Shown here: positions 51,155-63,750 of the stretch, piece after piece
Position numbering within the stretch: position 1 is the first letter of the stretch
Layout of the letters: each line of letters opens with the position of its first letter
Assembly: GCF_009389715.1 (NCBI RefSeq)
Contig: NW_024068278.1
Location: forward strand, 62,001 to 126,000
DNA from: Phoenix dactylifera
Taxonomy: Eukaryota > Streptophyta > Magnoliopsida > Arecales > Arecaceae
Length of the DNA: 64,000 nucleotides
Reading direction: 5' to 3'
Program-made: the position numbers and the translations under genes
Notes under the pieces: generated by a model
Database searches by the model: none
The model's input: the letters and a program-made list of their open reading frames with translations, nothing else
Told to the model about the DNA's origin: nothing

Positions 51155-53085
51155 TTCTAGTTTGAAATTGTAAAAGGGGCAGCAAGCCCTATTTTTATCT
51201 TTTCATTTAGAAGACTGATTCAAGCACATGACCCAGATATCTACTTTCTTTATGAGATGCATCTTTTTGGAGGTAGCCTCTTACGGATCCGGAGGGGGGG
51301 TATTATTGTAGTATGGAAGTGGAGGTGGCTTTAGTAGATGTCTTCTACAAATGCCATCAATAAGTTGTAATGTTGATTTCTGAGCCTAATGGATATCCTT
51401 GGATCTTGTTGGGTGGGTATGCTAGCACTAACTATAGATTGAGGAGGACCGTTTGGAGCTAGGTGACTAACCTTATTGGTCAGGGGATTCCGAGCTTAGT
51501 TGCTGGTGATTTTAACTATATATAGGAGCTCTTAGAGAAGAGAGGTACCAAGGCCTACTACGACAAATTTGAGAGAAGGGAGTTTCGAGAATTCATTGGA
51601 GCCAATGAGTTGGTGGACTTTGGCTTCTCCGGGCTGAGATTTTACTTAGTGCAACAACTGAATATGTAGTGCCAGAGTATAGGAGAGGATCGATAGGATC
51701 CTAGCCATAGTGAAATGGATCCAATGTTTTTTCGCCTATCAGGTTCGTCACCTTCTTCGTATTGCTTCGGATTATTGCCCGATGTTGATTAGCACTGTCA
51801 CCAGTACTAGTCACCACAACACTTTTCGCTTCAAAAAGTTATGGCTATCTTACTCAATCCTGGAATATTGTCCATCGAGCTTGAAGGGTCCCAATGCGGG
51901 GGATGCCATGCATACGGTAACCTGCAAGTTGGAGCTCACTAAGCGGAGGCTGCTGCGATGGAACCAGAAGGTCATGGGTGATATCTATAGGCGTCTGGAT
52001 GAGGTAGAAGGGTCTATTGCTGACCTTTAGGGAAGGAAGGATAGAAGTGGAAGTGTGTCGGCAAATGAGCTAACCGAACTTTGGGGGAAGCTGGCAATGC
52101 ACCATTCTCTTCTACGTCAATAGAAGGTCTTCTGGCGGCAAAAGTCCACAATCCAGTAGATCAGGGAGGGAAACAGAAATATTAGATTCTTTCATTAGTC
52201 TACCATCATCAAGAGATAGAGGAACTTGGTCCGATCCTTGAGAAATGAGACTGGGGGGAGAGTGGAGGAGGAAGGCGAGATCAGATGGGTGATGTTCAAT
52301 TTCTTCAGATCCAAATGGACTAAGAGCCGATATTGGAAGGTTGCTTTTGATTTTCCTCTCCCAAATGCAAGGGTCAGGATGAAGGAGAATGATGGCCTTA
52401 TTGAGCCTATCTCGGAGATCGAGGTTTGGGGGGCCTTTTGGGCCATGGTGGAGGATAAAGCCTCGAGGCCGGATGGCATTCTCCCGTTCTTCTTTAGGAG
52501 ATACTGGAGCATTATCCAGAGGCAGGTCATGGAGGCAGTCCAACTTTTCTTCAGTACAACCGCTTCGCCGGATGTTTGGAAGCAGACCTACATCACTCTG
52601 ATCCCGAAGCGCTAGAATGCATTAGAGCCTAGCCACTTTCGACCGATCAGCCCGTGCACCACTCTCTACAAGGCAATGGCGAAGATCATGGTTGGCAGGA
52701 TGAAGCTGTTATTGCATGTCACATTAGCCTGGAGCAGAGTCTCTTTGTGGGGGGTCAAAACATTACACATAATGTTTCGATCACCGAAGAGATGATGTTT
52801 GATTTGCAGCATGCACCATATCGACAAAGCCTCATAGTGGTGAAGCTTGACATGGAGAGAGCCTACAACCAAGTCTGGTAGGATGCTCTCCAGCATGTTT
52901 ACAAGAAGACGAATGGAGTCGTAGATTGGGATGGCTTCCTTTGTGGCGGATCACTCGGGTGAGGTCCAGTGAACTGGTGAAGCGGAGCTGCCTCGTGCGT
53001 TTTAAGATTTGCTTTTTTTTGATTTTTTTGGATGTATTTATATTAGAGTTATGTGAGTCGTTCGTTGTATAAAAAAAGAAAATCA
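51155..53085 (+). mobile_element. long but decayed LINE: endonuclease, reverse transcriptase part, RNase H end
   Basis: Plus-strand pieces follow the ORF2 order. Endonuclease: RRLIQAHDPDIYFLYEMHLFG at about 51200-51270, LVAGDFNYI at about 51500 and ELVDFGFSG at about 51610. Linker and reverse transcriptase: RVRMKENDGLIEPISEIEV, SRPDGILPFFFRRYW, TLIPKR, SHFRPIS, LYKAMAKIMVGRMK and VVKLDMERAYNQVW (first catalytic Asp) up to 52880. The rest of the palm is deleted and the sequence jumps to an RNase H end (VYKKTNGVVDW, about 52900-52960). An A-rich tail follows at 53073-53085. Several stops and shifts show that it is inactive. Confidence 0.8.
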
Positions 53086-53179
53086 ACTTTGATATCAGGC
53101 CGTAATAATGGGCCAAAACTTGTGAAAATGATCAATATTGCTAGCCTTTGGTGACTCGTTGCGATCTAAAAAAATATAA

Positions 53180-54370
53180 GAATTAAGAAATTATGGGATT
53201 TAAAACTGTTGCTGGAAATTGGACCCGGGAGTGACCACTGGCTGAGAAGGGGGAGCTCCGGTGCGGGCGGTACGTCGGCGGGTTGTGTCCTCCGGGGACC
53301 TGAAAAAGCCGGTGGCCGGAGTTTCCAGCGCCGGCCCTCCGATGCTTAAGTCAGAAGGGGCTTTAGTGGAGAAAAAGAGAAAGAGTCTATGTGCCGGAGT
53401 CTAAAAAATCAGAATTCCCTTCAAGAGGAAGAAGTTCTCCTTTTATAGGGGGGATACAGGGTTATCTATGATGTGACTGGGCGAATTAATGAGTTATCGT
53501 CATGATTGGGCGTAATCGTGTGAATTAATGAGTTGCCGTGGGTGACTGGATGGAGCTGAGTGAGTCAACTAGTTGTCGTGAATGGCCTGAGATTTTGAGT
53601 AAGCTGGAGATCCCTGGAGATCGTGCGCATTTAATTGTTGACAGTCATTCGGGCGGAGATCACGAGATTAGATCCAAGGAGAATGGGAGAGGAACTTGAT
53701 CCTCGGTAGAGTGGAGAGGTCCGCTTCATTCTTTGACTGGACCTTCTTCGGACTTAAGGCCGATCAAGGTTGTACAGCTGTGAGCTCTGAGGTCGGGCGC
53801 CTCGGGGTCTGGCGCCTCGGGGTCGAGCGCCGCTGAGCTCGGGCGCCTTGAGGTCGGGCGCCTTAGGGTCGGGAGCCTTTGAGGTCGGGTGCCCTGAGGG
53901 TTGCTGCCATGGCATCCATCACCACGTGCCTGCGATGCATCCACGTGCTTCGGGGCAATCCATTTTTCTCCAACACTATCCTCCGACTTGCGAGTCCGAG
54001 CCGCTCGCGAGCTTGGGCGAAAGGAGTAATTGTCTTTATTATGCTGGTGGGACCAGGTAGCTTTAAATCGCTCCACCGTTCCGCGCGCTTTGAGACGTCT
54101 TTAATGAAGGCTTGTGGGCATGAGGCGATGCCCGTTTTTTTTTCGAGGGAGTTTTGGGCCGCGGGCTCATGATGAGGCCCCGAGATCCGACGCGACGCCG
54201 CCTCGATTCTGCTTTTAAAGCGCCCATCCAGGGTGATACGCCGTTCCGATTTTCAGGGTTGACACGTGGCGCGATCTTGATGGAAAGCCAGGTCTGGCGC
54301 TGTCGATCTGGGCCGTCGAAGGGTCTATATAAACCCGCAAGAAAAACTACTCGCAAAAATCATGAAAGGG
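53180..54370. mobile_element. LTR-like GC-rich segment with 15-bp tandem repeat
   Basis: The segment is GC-rich against its flanks, starts near TGTTGCTGGAAATTGGACCC, contains a TATA box (TATATAAA at 54327-54334) with GGGTTGACACGTGGCG upstream, and shows no genes. A 15-bp tandem repeat (GGTCGGGCGCCTTGA type, about seven copies) lies at 53791-53897. This composition fits a solo or partial LTR, but neither a TG...CA pair nor a TSD was established. Confidence 0.35.
53791..53897. repeat. 15-bp tandem repeat, about seven copies
   Basis: Units of the form GGTCGGGCGCCTYGA, with one or two differences per copy. The minus-strand open frame over it (PEAPDPEAPD) is a by-product of the repeat. Confidence 0.85.
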
Positions 54371-56997
54371 ACAAAAATAAAAACTACCCGCAAGAAAAAG
54401 AAGTAGCTTGTATTGAAATATTAGTTTCTATTTTCTTTTCCTTTATATCTATTTTTTCCTTTTTCTACTGCATCATCATATTGTTCAAAATAATAATAAT
54501 AAAAAAATCCCTCATGCGTCGAACCATGGAACCCAGCCGTGTGGCATGACGACATTGGTCCAATCCAGGTGTCCGTTGGCATGTGGACTACCAATGCCTG
54601 CATGACACGTGGCAATGGAGCATTTCCTTTTTACTTTCTCACACAACCTGGCGACAGGACCTCAAGAACTCCTCAGCGTGCGAGTATTGCGACTGGCGAA
54701 CGGACCGTCTTTGTTTACATCTACTTTTTTTTTAAGCCAATTACGACAGACCACCGAGCCAACCTTGAGCCACCGTGCCAAAAGACAAAGGATTTAGAGA
54801 CGAGATGTCAAACCAGCTATTGTGACATCTCTTGGCTAAGTATGGCAAGTTGGCCAGATAGGCATGAGGTTTAGGGCAACGGCATATTGACTTGACAACC
54901 ACTCTAGTTTTTAAAGGTTGGAGGTGAGACCACCTCGTTTTGGTGTTAGATGAAAAGTGGAGCATAGATAATGGTAGAAGAGCTCAAAACCTGGTTTCTT
55001 CTATCTAAAAGCTAGAAGAAGACTTAATTAGCTCAATCTGGTCAAACCTAATTATGAAACTCAGACTAAGTCTCACATGGTCAAGTGGGGGTTGGGTTTA
55101 GTAAAATGAAATTGAATCAAACCAGCCATATTTAGAGATAAGCCTGGTTAAACATTTTGGTTTATCAACAATCCTAGTTAAAAGAGTGGGATACCTTATG
55201 CTTAATCTCTGTACATAATTAGGCTTTAGTTTTGCATGCGGGATTGCGGGTAACCTATTTCTATACATTATCATTATTATTTCTAAACATTTCATGGGCT
55301 TAGGATTAAATATAAACTGAACGTCAAAATCCAGGATAAAGTTTTCAATCAATAAGGACTAAATGTAATACAACAGTCAATTTAAGACCGGGGAACCTCA
55401 ATTTCCCATTAAAAGATTCGTTCTGGATAGTAGACTCTATTATTTTCAGTGGTCGGAGTCTGAAGGATTTAGATTGCAACTTTCATGTGAAAAATAAATG
55501 ATCTTCTTTCACGACATCGACCGTTGAATCTTGCCTAGCATAGATCTGAGAACCCTCCAGACTTCTTTATTCATTGGTCTGCACAGGTCTCAAAATGGCC
55601 ATTGTGCAATCCAACAGTAGTGGATTTACACCAAGGAAGGTGAATTCTTCTTTTGTGCTAAAGATACAACCTCTATCCCAGTCTGAAAGCATCCAGTGAC
55701 CCCTGCCATTTCAAATGGGTTGGAGTCGGAAAAATTAAGAACCTAATACATTTGTATGGATATATGTATGCTTCATGTGTATATGCTAAGTATTGATGTT
55801 TCTTTAAAAACAAAACTCTCTTTTTCTCGTCTCTTAAGGAGACTTAGAAAAGAAAAGTTATGTATATTGACTGACGAACGTATGCTGGTAGCTAGTCGGG
55901 CACATAAATATCAGTTTGCATGTAATTTAGCTTGAGAGTTGGAATCGGGATGGAAGGAAACAAAATGTTGATCCATGTTTGAAAATTCAAACGGAAAGAA
56001 CACCTCCCACGTGGATTTCATTGAGAGGAAGTAACAAAAATACAAAAGAGATGCCCTAGACATGAGGCAATGGAGGATAGGAAACAGACATAGATTACAA
56101 CAAAGGAAGAGATAAGCGTTCAAACATCAAAGTTTGGATCCTAGCTACTAATCTTTCTCCCTCAACCACTCCCTCCAATCTATGAGATTAGAGCCTGGCA
56201 ATGCTTAAACCATTCAACTTATTTCAACCATTGTAGATCGGATTAGATTACTTATTTAATAAAATGGTACATCAGACTGAGATCGGAATTTTAAACCCGT
56301 TTACTAAATAAGTTAGATTCGGATTAACAAATTTTTGATCTATCCTATATCCAATCCAACCTGATTACCATCCTACCTATACTGCTAAGTTAGTTTCTGA
56401 TCAGCTATATATCTAGTTTGTAAGTTACCATGAAAAGATTCTGCTCTCTTTCGGGCCTTTTCTGCCTGCCAACTTTGTGGTCACCTAGGGTTTGAGCCAA
56501 GAGATTCCAGCTGAGGACCAACAAACTGGAACTAATTTGTGGAGAGATGTAGAACCTTGGCATGCATGCATCCTGCTGCATCACAGGACTATAAAGTTTT
56601 ATATGTGGATCCCACAAATTACTGTTACTATACATGGGACGTCCCCCAAGGACCTATACAATGAGGTGAGCCATCTGTATCACGTACGTGTTTTCCATTT
56701 TTGTCGATATGTGCATGTAGATTTAGCGAGTGTTTATTTTACAAATCATAAGATACAAAATAATTTAAACAACGACGTCCATTTATTTAGTGCAATGCAC
56801 ATCATCAAGGTATTCAAAGTCCCTATTATCACCATATATATCAATTAAAAGTGGTACCAACTTGTTGGAACTGGCCAAAGCGAGAATTATATGCTTCATC
56901 TAAGAATGCCGTTATGCAATGAGATAATAACAAACTATTATTTTAATCATATAGTGGTCGGGAAAAAATCAGGTCTTATTTGATTAGTAAAGGAATC
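54371..56997. other. intergenic DNA, nothing recognised
   Basis: About 2.6 kb of AT-rich DNA. Short open frames have no recognisable domains. No tRNA, rRNA or transposon protein was seen. Confidence 0.4.
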
Positions 56998-57343
56998 TAA
57001 GGATTCCTTTGGTTCGTGAAAAAAATTATTTCTATTTTTTTTTGTGGAAAGATGATTTTTAGGAATATGATACTTGAAAAAATTATTTTAGCATTTTTGA
57101 TTGGTCATGAAAAAGTGATACATCAGAGTGACTTATATTCGGTTGAACATCTAATTTTCTGAAAAAATTATATAAAACATCTATTATATCATTAATAAAA
57201 AAAGATTATAAAAATTTTATTTCCATAAAATTGCTACTTTTTATCTTTCTTTAAAAATTTGAAGCAAACAAGAATTATTTTTTTGCTTTTCCATTGACTG
57301 CACTTTTTCTTTTTCTTTTTTCTGCAAACCAAATGTGTCCCAA
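56998..57343. mobile_element. Tourist-like MITE
   Basis: The element 57001-57340 starts GGATTCCTTTGGTTCGTG and ends with the inverse GCAAACCAAATGTGTCC. The flanks are TAA (56998-57000) and CAA (57341-57343), one base off a perfect 3-bp TSD. The interior matches the MITE in pectinesterase C (GGTCATGAAAAAGTGATACA). Confidence 0.6.
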
Positions 57344-59312
57344 TTTTTTTTCTTTTTTCAACCCCAACACTTTATCTCAATCTCATGCACCTGGCATTCC
57401 CCTTGTACGCACACTCTCGTCCACTCTCATAGGCATTTAGCATAGCCTGATTCTTCTATATTGTGTAATCTTAAACAAGAGGATGTAGCTTTCTCGGTAA
57501 ACAAGCAGTACTCTTTTCTTTAGGCATTAAGATTGGTTCTTTTATTAATAAATGTCGCAGGTCTTTGTAAACCATACTTTCTTCCTTGAGAAAAAAGGCC
57601 AATACAAATGAAATTAAATATATTCCGGTCTTAGCTTATATGAAGCAATCTATTCCTAAGAAAACCCATAAGCAGCTTGTACAAGCAATCTATACCTCAT
57701 CCATATGAATGTCGACATTCAATATAATATATAAATTCCACTTGTACTATAGCGATTGAAGAGAAGGATGAGGTTAGTACTGAAAACCAGTAAGAGAAGC
57801 TAAAAACCGGTACCCCATAAACTCCATTCTAATTAGATTTTTGGACCTGATGATCGGTGGAACCATCGGAAGACTATTCTACGCATGTAATCCTCAGCGT
57901 GGGGACCCTTCTTCTCGGTGCATGGATATTTTCTTTCCTTGCACTCAAGAGAAATCCTCAATATGTTGATGATACATCCATCCGTATCATTCTTCACTAC
58001 TTCATGTCCTACTCCCGACTTGGCTGGATTCCACATGGATGCTTCCATCAACTAGAGTTTCCTCTGTGGGTGAAAACAAGTAACATATTCATGAAGTGCG
58101 CGAGATTCTGCACAAACATTTGCTTGCACTTTTGGATCACCACAGAGATGGATAAGGGAAAGGAGGCTTAGTGGAGATGAGTGGCTAGCTAAGTGTTACT
58201 GTGTTAGGTGTAGTGCAAGAGCGTTGAGATGGGGACATGATCAGAAGGAGCTGTTTGTTTGCATGTCACTGTAGGAAAGTTCCCATCTGTTGCTCTAAAA
58301 GTCTAAATATTAGCAGCCAATATGTGCTGCATATATATATACCACGGCGCTCTTTCAGCCTCGCCAAGGAAGTAAAAAACCTTCTGCTGGATGCGTCTTC
58401 TTTTTATTATGTAGACATTGAAGAGGGAGGCAAAACAGCCAACCTGCCTTTATTAGGTGGTGTATCTACATCCATGCATCCTCCAATGGCGGTACTGTTT
58501 CTGTAGTTATCTACTAATTAATACCTCACGCTAACTTCCGTCCCAGACGCCAGAGGAAGCACGATGCTTGAAAGTAACAATGGAAAAAGATTAAGGTACG
58601 AAGAAGATCTTCCTCCTGAAAGTATTGTCGTTGCATGGAGGATGATGAAGACCTTTTATGAATCCTACGTACGTTGTAGTTTCTCGTACCATGCTAAATT
58701 AAAACTCCATGTTTTCAATTATAAAAAGTTTATTTAGAATGGTAAATAGAGGTCGGCATGTGTACCTTTGTATTTTAATGGACGTGGTTGGAGTATTTTT
58801 TTTTCCTTATTCGAGTGGTTGATTATTAATTATTTTCTATTGGATTTGTATTGCTGGATTTGCATCATGAGATTTATATCAATAAATTTAGTTTAGCATA
58901 TGATGATATATTTTATATTATTTTCAATACAAATATATTTGTATGGTTATTATACGTATCATATATTGAGAACATGACTATATAAATAAAGATATCTTGA
59001 ATTTGAGAGAAATTCATCGTACAAATGGTAACTGATTTGACAAAAGTAATATATAAATCAGACAGACAATATATTATTGGGACTAACCTCGTCATATGAT
59101 AGCGCCCATGGGCTTAAGCGAGGAATAGCGTGCGTGGGCTAATGCATGGGGATAGCCTCTATGAGATTACGCGTGGAATTTTGTCAGTCTTGGACTGAGG
59201 CATGATCTTGGTTAGTCCAAAGACAGAAGTTAATCAATTAGAAACATAAAAATCAAGTTAATGAGAAATGGATGACATGACATAAGAAACTGTTGTTAAA
59301 CAATTGGTTACA

Positions 59313-59315
<3 letters not shown>
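57344..59315. other. intergenic DNA, no supported gene
   Basis: Open frames at 57833-58171 on both strands and at 58237-58506 show no recognisable domains, and neither strand gives a spliced reading. AT-rich throughout. Confidence 0.35.
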
Positions 59316-59375
<60 letters not shown>

Positions 59376-59428
59376 TCTTTGAAAAGATGATAATGAGAAT
59401 TTATATATATATATATATATATATATAA
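59316..59428. repeat. two (TA)n microsatellites
   Basis: TA runs at about 59316-59362 (continuing as CA) and 59401-59427, separated by 40 bp. Confidence 0.9.
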
Positions 59429-59439
59429 ATATAAATTCG

Positions 59440-59629
59440 CAGATGAACGACGCTTAAAAGCGTCGGCATACGTTTCATTTTTGACCGACGCTTTTTGGAA
59501 GCGTCGGCCTAAACTGAGCCCACCCCCACCTGCCCGACGTCTTACCCACGCTTTGGGAGGCGTTGGCAGGAAATTTACCGACGCTAAAGACCAAACAAAG
59601 CGCCAGGATATATTCTTTCTTTTGTAGTG
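59440..59629. mobile_element. one terminus of a CACTA (En/Spm) transposon
   Basis: The segment ends TTTCTTTTGTAGTG, the inverse of CACTACAAAAGAAA, the hallmark end of CACTA elements. Inside it are subterminal CCGACGCT/AGCGTCGG motifs in both orientations. The opposite terminus is not nearby, so this is a deletion remnant cut off at the TA microsatellite. Confidence 0.65.
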
Positions 59630-60789
59630 TATGCATGCTATTTGTTTGAGCTTTTCAAGTATTGATACGATATTAATTTATATGATATTGCTAATTGATT
59701 ATTTTCTTATTACTTATGGTGTAGCGGTTCAGGATTCTTACTAGACTGTAAAGCTTACAACATGTTCCTCTTTTTCTTTCAAAGTTGCAGGTTGCGTGGC
59801 ACTGGACTATATTTGAGATCATAGATAGAAGGAATGAATAGATAGAACATTACTAATACTAGTTAGATGATTTAATTTTATAATTAGACCAACTTTGTTA
59901 TTTGTTATGAATTGAGATTGTTATTGTTCAATAATATTGAGATTGTAATAAATTTTCAGGCCTTACATATTCTCTGGGGTTTTGCTCTAGAGAGTATACA
60001 GCCTTGTTATGTGCCCAGACCCGGTTGTTGGGTTCGAGGTGCGACAGGTCACCAGTCAACTTTGACCTTTATATCTATGAAGAAATACTTAATTCTATTC
60101 AACCTTCTTTGTTATTCAAATCTAAGTAACATCTTATGATATCTTTAAGGCAAATTGCAGCCCTCCTTAGTGGTAGCACCTTGCTCACAAAGTTGAGATT
60201 TCATCTTCAAATATTGGATGGTGCATATTAAGGGTTTGGACCTGAATAATTATTTCAGGATAAGTCTCCCTCCCTTTAGTCAACAAAAAATTCCTAACTT
60301 TATGATTTTAGAGTTACTTCTTTAACATCAAAATTAAGCAATGTTTTGAATAGCAACCCATTGACAAGTAGAGTTGGGCAACGGGCCGTGCCGGGCCGGC
60401 CCGGCCCAGGCCCCCCGGGCCCAAATTCTAAACGGGCCGTGCCTGGCACCGCCCGTGAGGCACGGAAGGCCAGCCCGGCCCGGCCCCCGGCCCCTCTATT
60501 GGTGGGCCGGGCCGGGCACGGCACGGCACGGGCCGTGCCAGGCACGGCCCGTAACGGGCGCAAACGGGCCGTGCCAGGCACGACCCGCAACGTCTCTAAA
60601 CGGGCCGTGCCTGGCACGGCCCGTAACGGCTCCAGACGGGCCGTGCCTGGCACGGCCCGTCTGGAGAGGGGGAGGGAAAATAGCCGTTTCCAACGGCTAT
60701 TTTCGGGAAAAAGTCGATTTTACCCCTCCCAACAGTCCAATAACGGCTGAATGGAGGGGTATTTTGGGAGAAAAAAATTTTTGGGCTTC

Positions 60790-60797
60790 TATAAATA
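60790..60797 (+). promoter_or_regulatory. TATA box of the hAT transposase
   Basis: TATAAATA lies 276 bp before the transposase ATG, just inside the subterminal repeat region, followed by a CT-rich leader. Confidence 0.6.
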
Positions 60798-61065
60798 GCC
60801 CATTCCTCCCTCATTCTCACCACACCAAACCTCTCATTCTCTCCTTCTCTACTGCTATTATTTCTCTCTTCTAAAGTGCTCTTCTAGCAATTTAATTTTT
60901 AGTTTGTTCAAGTGCTACACAAGAGGAGGTTCCTGTTGAGAAGAGAAGGTCGCTTCTGTTGAGAGCACAAGAGGAAGCTCGGAATCTCGGCTCTGCCTCT
61001 GCCCTCCGACCCTCTACTCAATTCCTCCTTGCGGTTAGTTTTTATTTTTTGAATTAATCATAGAT

Positions 61066-63090
61066 ATGTCATCTTTTGAGGAAAGTCAGTTTGGCATTCC
61101 TGTTTCTGAGGGAGAAGAAACTAATCCCCAACCCCCTGTTCCTAGTTCCTCTAGAACTGGTGAACCGAGTGAAGGTCAAACCTCTTCTCGTAAGAGGACT
61201 AGTACTGTATGGAATGAATTTGATAGAGTTATGGTTGAGGGAGTCTGGAAAGCTAAATGTAAAAAATGTGCCAAACTTTACAGTTGTAGTAGTAGTGGGG
61301 GAACAGGGCATTTAAAAAGACATCAAGAGAGTCATAGGATGCATGATTCTCATGCTCAAACTCAAAGTACCCTTAATATACAAGGGGGATTGCTTGTAGG
61401 TAATTTTGCATATAATCATGAAAATCAAAGAAAAGCACTTGTAAAATGGATAGTTAAGGATGAATTACCTTTTAGTTTATGTGAATCTTTTAATTTTGAA
61501 GAATATGTTCAATTAAACCTACAACCTGCTTACAAAAGAACTAGTAGGCGTACATTTAGAAGAGTAGCTATGACAAATTTTTTAGCAATGAAACAAAATT
61601 TAATTGAAACACTTTCTACTTTAAATGTAAAAATTTCATTAACTTCTGATATTTGGTCAGCATCTGTAGGTAGTAATTGTTTTATTGCCATTACTGCTCA
61701 TTATATTGATAATGATTGTCAATTAAATAAACGTATTCTTGCTTTTCGTGCTTTTGATTTTCCACATTCTGGGCAACAAATTTCAAATATAATTTATCAA
61801 ACTGCATGTTCATATAATATTAATGATAAAATTATGTCTATTACTTTTGATAATGCATCTAATAATAATTCTGCTGTTGTATTATTAAAAGACTCATTGC
61901 ATCCCATATTAGATGGAAATTTACTGCATATTAGATGTGCATGTCATATCTTAAATCTTTCTGTTCAAGCTGGCATGGGCATGATTCAAGATGTGATTTC
62001 AAAAATTAGAAATGCAGTTTCTTTTATTCATGCTTCTAGATCAAGACTTTAAGAATTTAAGGAATTATGCATAAATCATGGTAAACGTTTTAAAAAATTT
62101 AAACTTGATGTAATTACTCGTTGGAACTCCACATATAGCATGATACATGATGCATACCCATATAAAAATTTATTAAGTGCATATATTAATGATCGTGGAT
62201 TAGGATTTACATTGACTGAAACTGATTGGAATAAAGGAAAAATTTTGGAAGATTTTTTGCTTAGTTTTTATAATGCTACCAATGTTCTTTCTGGTATTTA
62301 TTACCCTACTTCATGTTCATTTTTACAACAAGCATATATAATTAGTCAAAAATTTGCAGAACATAGATATGATGATGTTTTAATGCCTATTATTCACCTA
62401 ATGGAATCTAAATGGAATGAGTATTGGGACAGGATATGTCCTATGCATAACTTAGCTGCTGTATTTGATCCTAGAGTTAAATTAAATGGCGTGCTAATTT
62501 TACTTGATGCATACGCTAAAAATATGAATCAAGATGCTGAATCTGCTAAAGATGAGGTAAGACAACTTCTTTATGATATTTATGCTATATATGATGAAAA
62601 AATTCGTGGATCTAGAACACAAATACAAACCTCTATTCCTCCTTTTAGTAGTTCTCGTTCGTCATCTATTTTTTCATTCATTGCACAGAGAAGACACACA
62701 CATGCTTCAAGTTCCTCTTCATCTTCTTCATCTTTAAGTAGTGAACTAGAATTTTATTTACGAAATGATCTTCAGTCTGCATATGATGAAAATCAAATAG
62801 AGAATCTAGATGTATTATCTTGGTGGAAGAGTGTTAGAAATCAATATCCTGTTATGTCTGCAATTGCACGCGATATTTTAGCTGTGCCGATGTCCACGGT
62901 AGCATCGGAATCCGCTTTTAGTGCAGGTCGGCGTGTTCTTGACGAAAAGAGAAGTAGGATGACGGGCGAAACGGTGGAGATGCTTCTCTGCTTCAAGGAT
63001 TGGCTGGATGCTGAGGCAAGACTTCAAGATAAAGGTGGACATAATACAACATCCTCTGATGATGATGATACAAACACTACTGAAGACTGA
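61066..63090 (+). pseudogene. hAT (Ac/RICESLEEPER-type) transposase with one premature stop
   Basis: A single frame of 674 codons is broken only by TAA at 62050-62052 (codon 329). The N terminus carries a BED zinc finger (CKKC at 65-68, HLKRHQESH at 82-90) after a Ser/Pro-rich lead. The catalytic core follows with LTSDIWSAS and ITFDNASNN, each with a conserved Asp, and CACHILNLSV. The C terminus has the hAT dimerisation region, including WWKSVRNQYP, MSTVASESAFSAGRRVLD and SRMTGETVEMLLCF (about 590-655). Length and domain order match active plant hAT transposases. The 5' piece alone (328 aa) would contain the DNA-binding domain without the C-terminal half. A related copy could supply transposase in trans. 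Confidence 0.93.
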
Positions 63091-63126
63091 AGACTGAAGA
63101 CTGAAGACTGAAGACTGAAGAGTGAA
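63082..63126. repeat. ACTGAAGA octamer repeat at the transposase stop
   Basis: Five to six copies of an 8-bp unit directly after the TGA. A further 26-bp direct repeat (GGTCAGACCAAGGTCCAAACC) lies at 63206-63226 and 63268-63288 in the 3' UTR. Confidence 0.85.
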
Positions 63127-63750
63127 TACTGATTCACTGAATCACTGATGATTAGTAAGATTTCTTAATTTTTTATAATTGTACATTTTTATTGTATTCT
63201 GGAGGTCAGACCAAGGTCCAAACCTCGGCCCTTTCTTAGTTTCTTATTATATTCTAGAATCTAGAGGTCAGACCAAGGTCCAAACCTCCCTTCATGTACC
63301 ATTTTGATTTAAATTAATAAACTGGTAGGGGTCTATGCCAAACCCCCCACCATTAAGGTGGCTTTATATTCATAAATCAAGATTTCTTAGTGTTCAATAT
63401 TTATTAATTTATTAAAAAAATTTTATCGGGCCGAGCCGGGCCCAGGCCCAGACCGTGCCAGGCTCGCGTGCCAGCCCGGCCCAGGCCCTTATGGGCCGTG
63501 CCGTGCTGGCCCGCGGGCCGTGCCGTGCTTGGCCCGCGGGCCTAGACCGGGCCGTGCCGGCCCAGGCCCGAAGCGGGCGGTGCCTGGCACGGCCCGCTGG
63601 CCAGGAACCTCTAGCCCAGCACGGCCCTATCAAAGGGGCCGTGCCAGGCACGGCCCGGCACTGTAGCTGGCGGGCCGTGCCAGGCACGGCCCGCTTCGTG
63701 CCGTGCCGTGCCGTGGGCGGCCCGGCCCAGTGCCCATCTCTATTGACAAG

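Larger units (their letters stand above)
60361..63750 (+). mobile_element. nearly intact hAT transposon with 8-bp TSD
   Basis: The element 60369-63742 (3,374 bp) has perfect 8-bp TSDs TTGACAAG (60361-60368, 63743-63750) and terminal inverted repeats: TAGAGTTGGGCAACGGGCCG on the left against TAGAGATGGGCACTGGGCCG read inwards from the right. Both subterminal regions (60380-60665, 63425-63725) are packed with GGGCCGTGCC and GGCACGGCCC motifs in both orientations, likely transposase binding sites. One transposase frame with a TATA box lies between. All parts needed in cis appear present. The only obvious lesion is one stop codon in the transposase. Confidence 0.95.

Noticed and set aside
57833..58171. 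Overlapping frames on both strands
   Set aside because: No domain, no conserved motif and no splice structure could be supported.
60346..60874. Open frames in the hAT subterminal region
   Set aside because: They translate the inverted GGGCCGTGCC motifs on both strands; they are binding-site repeats and not protein.
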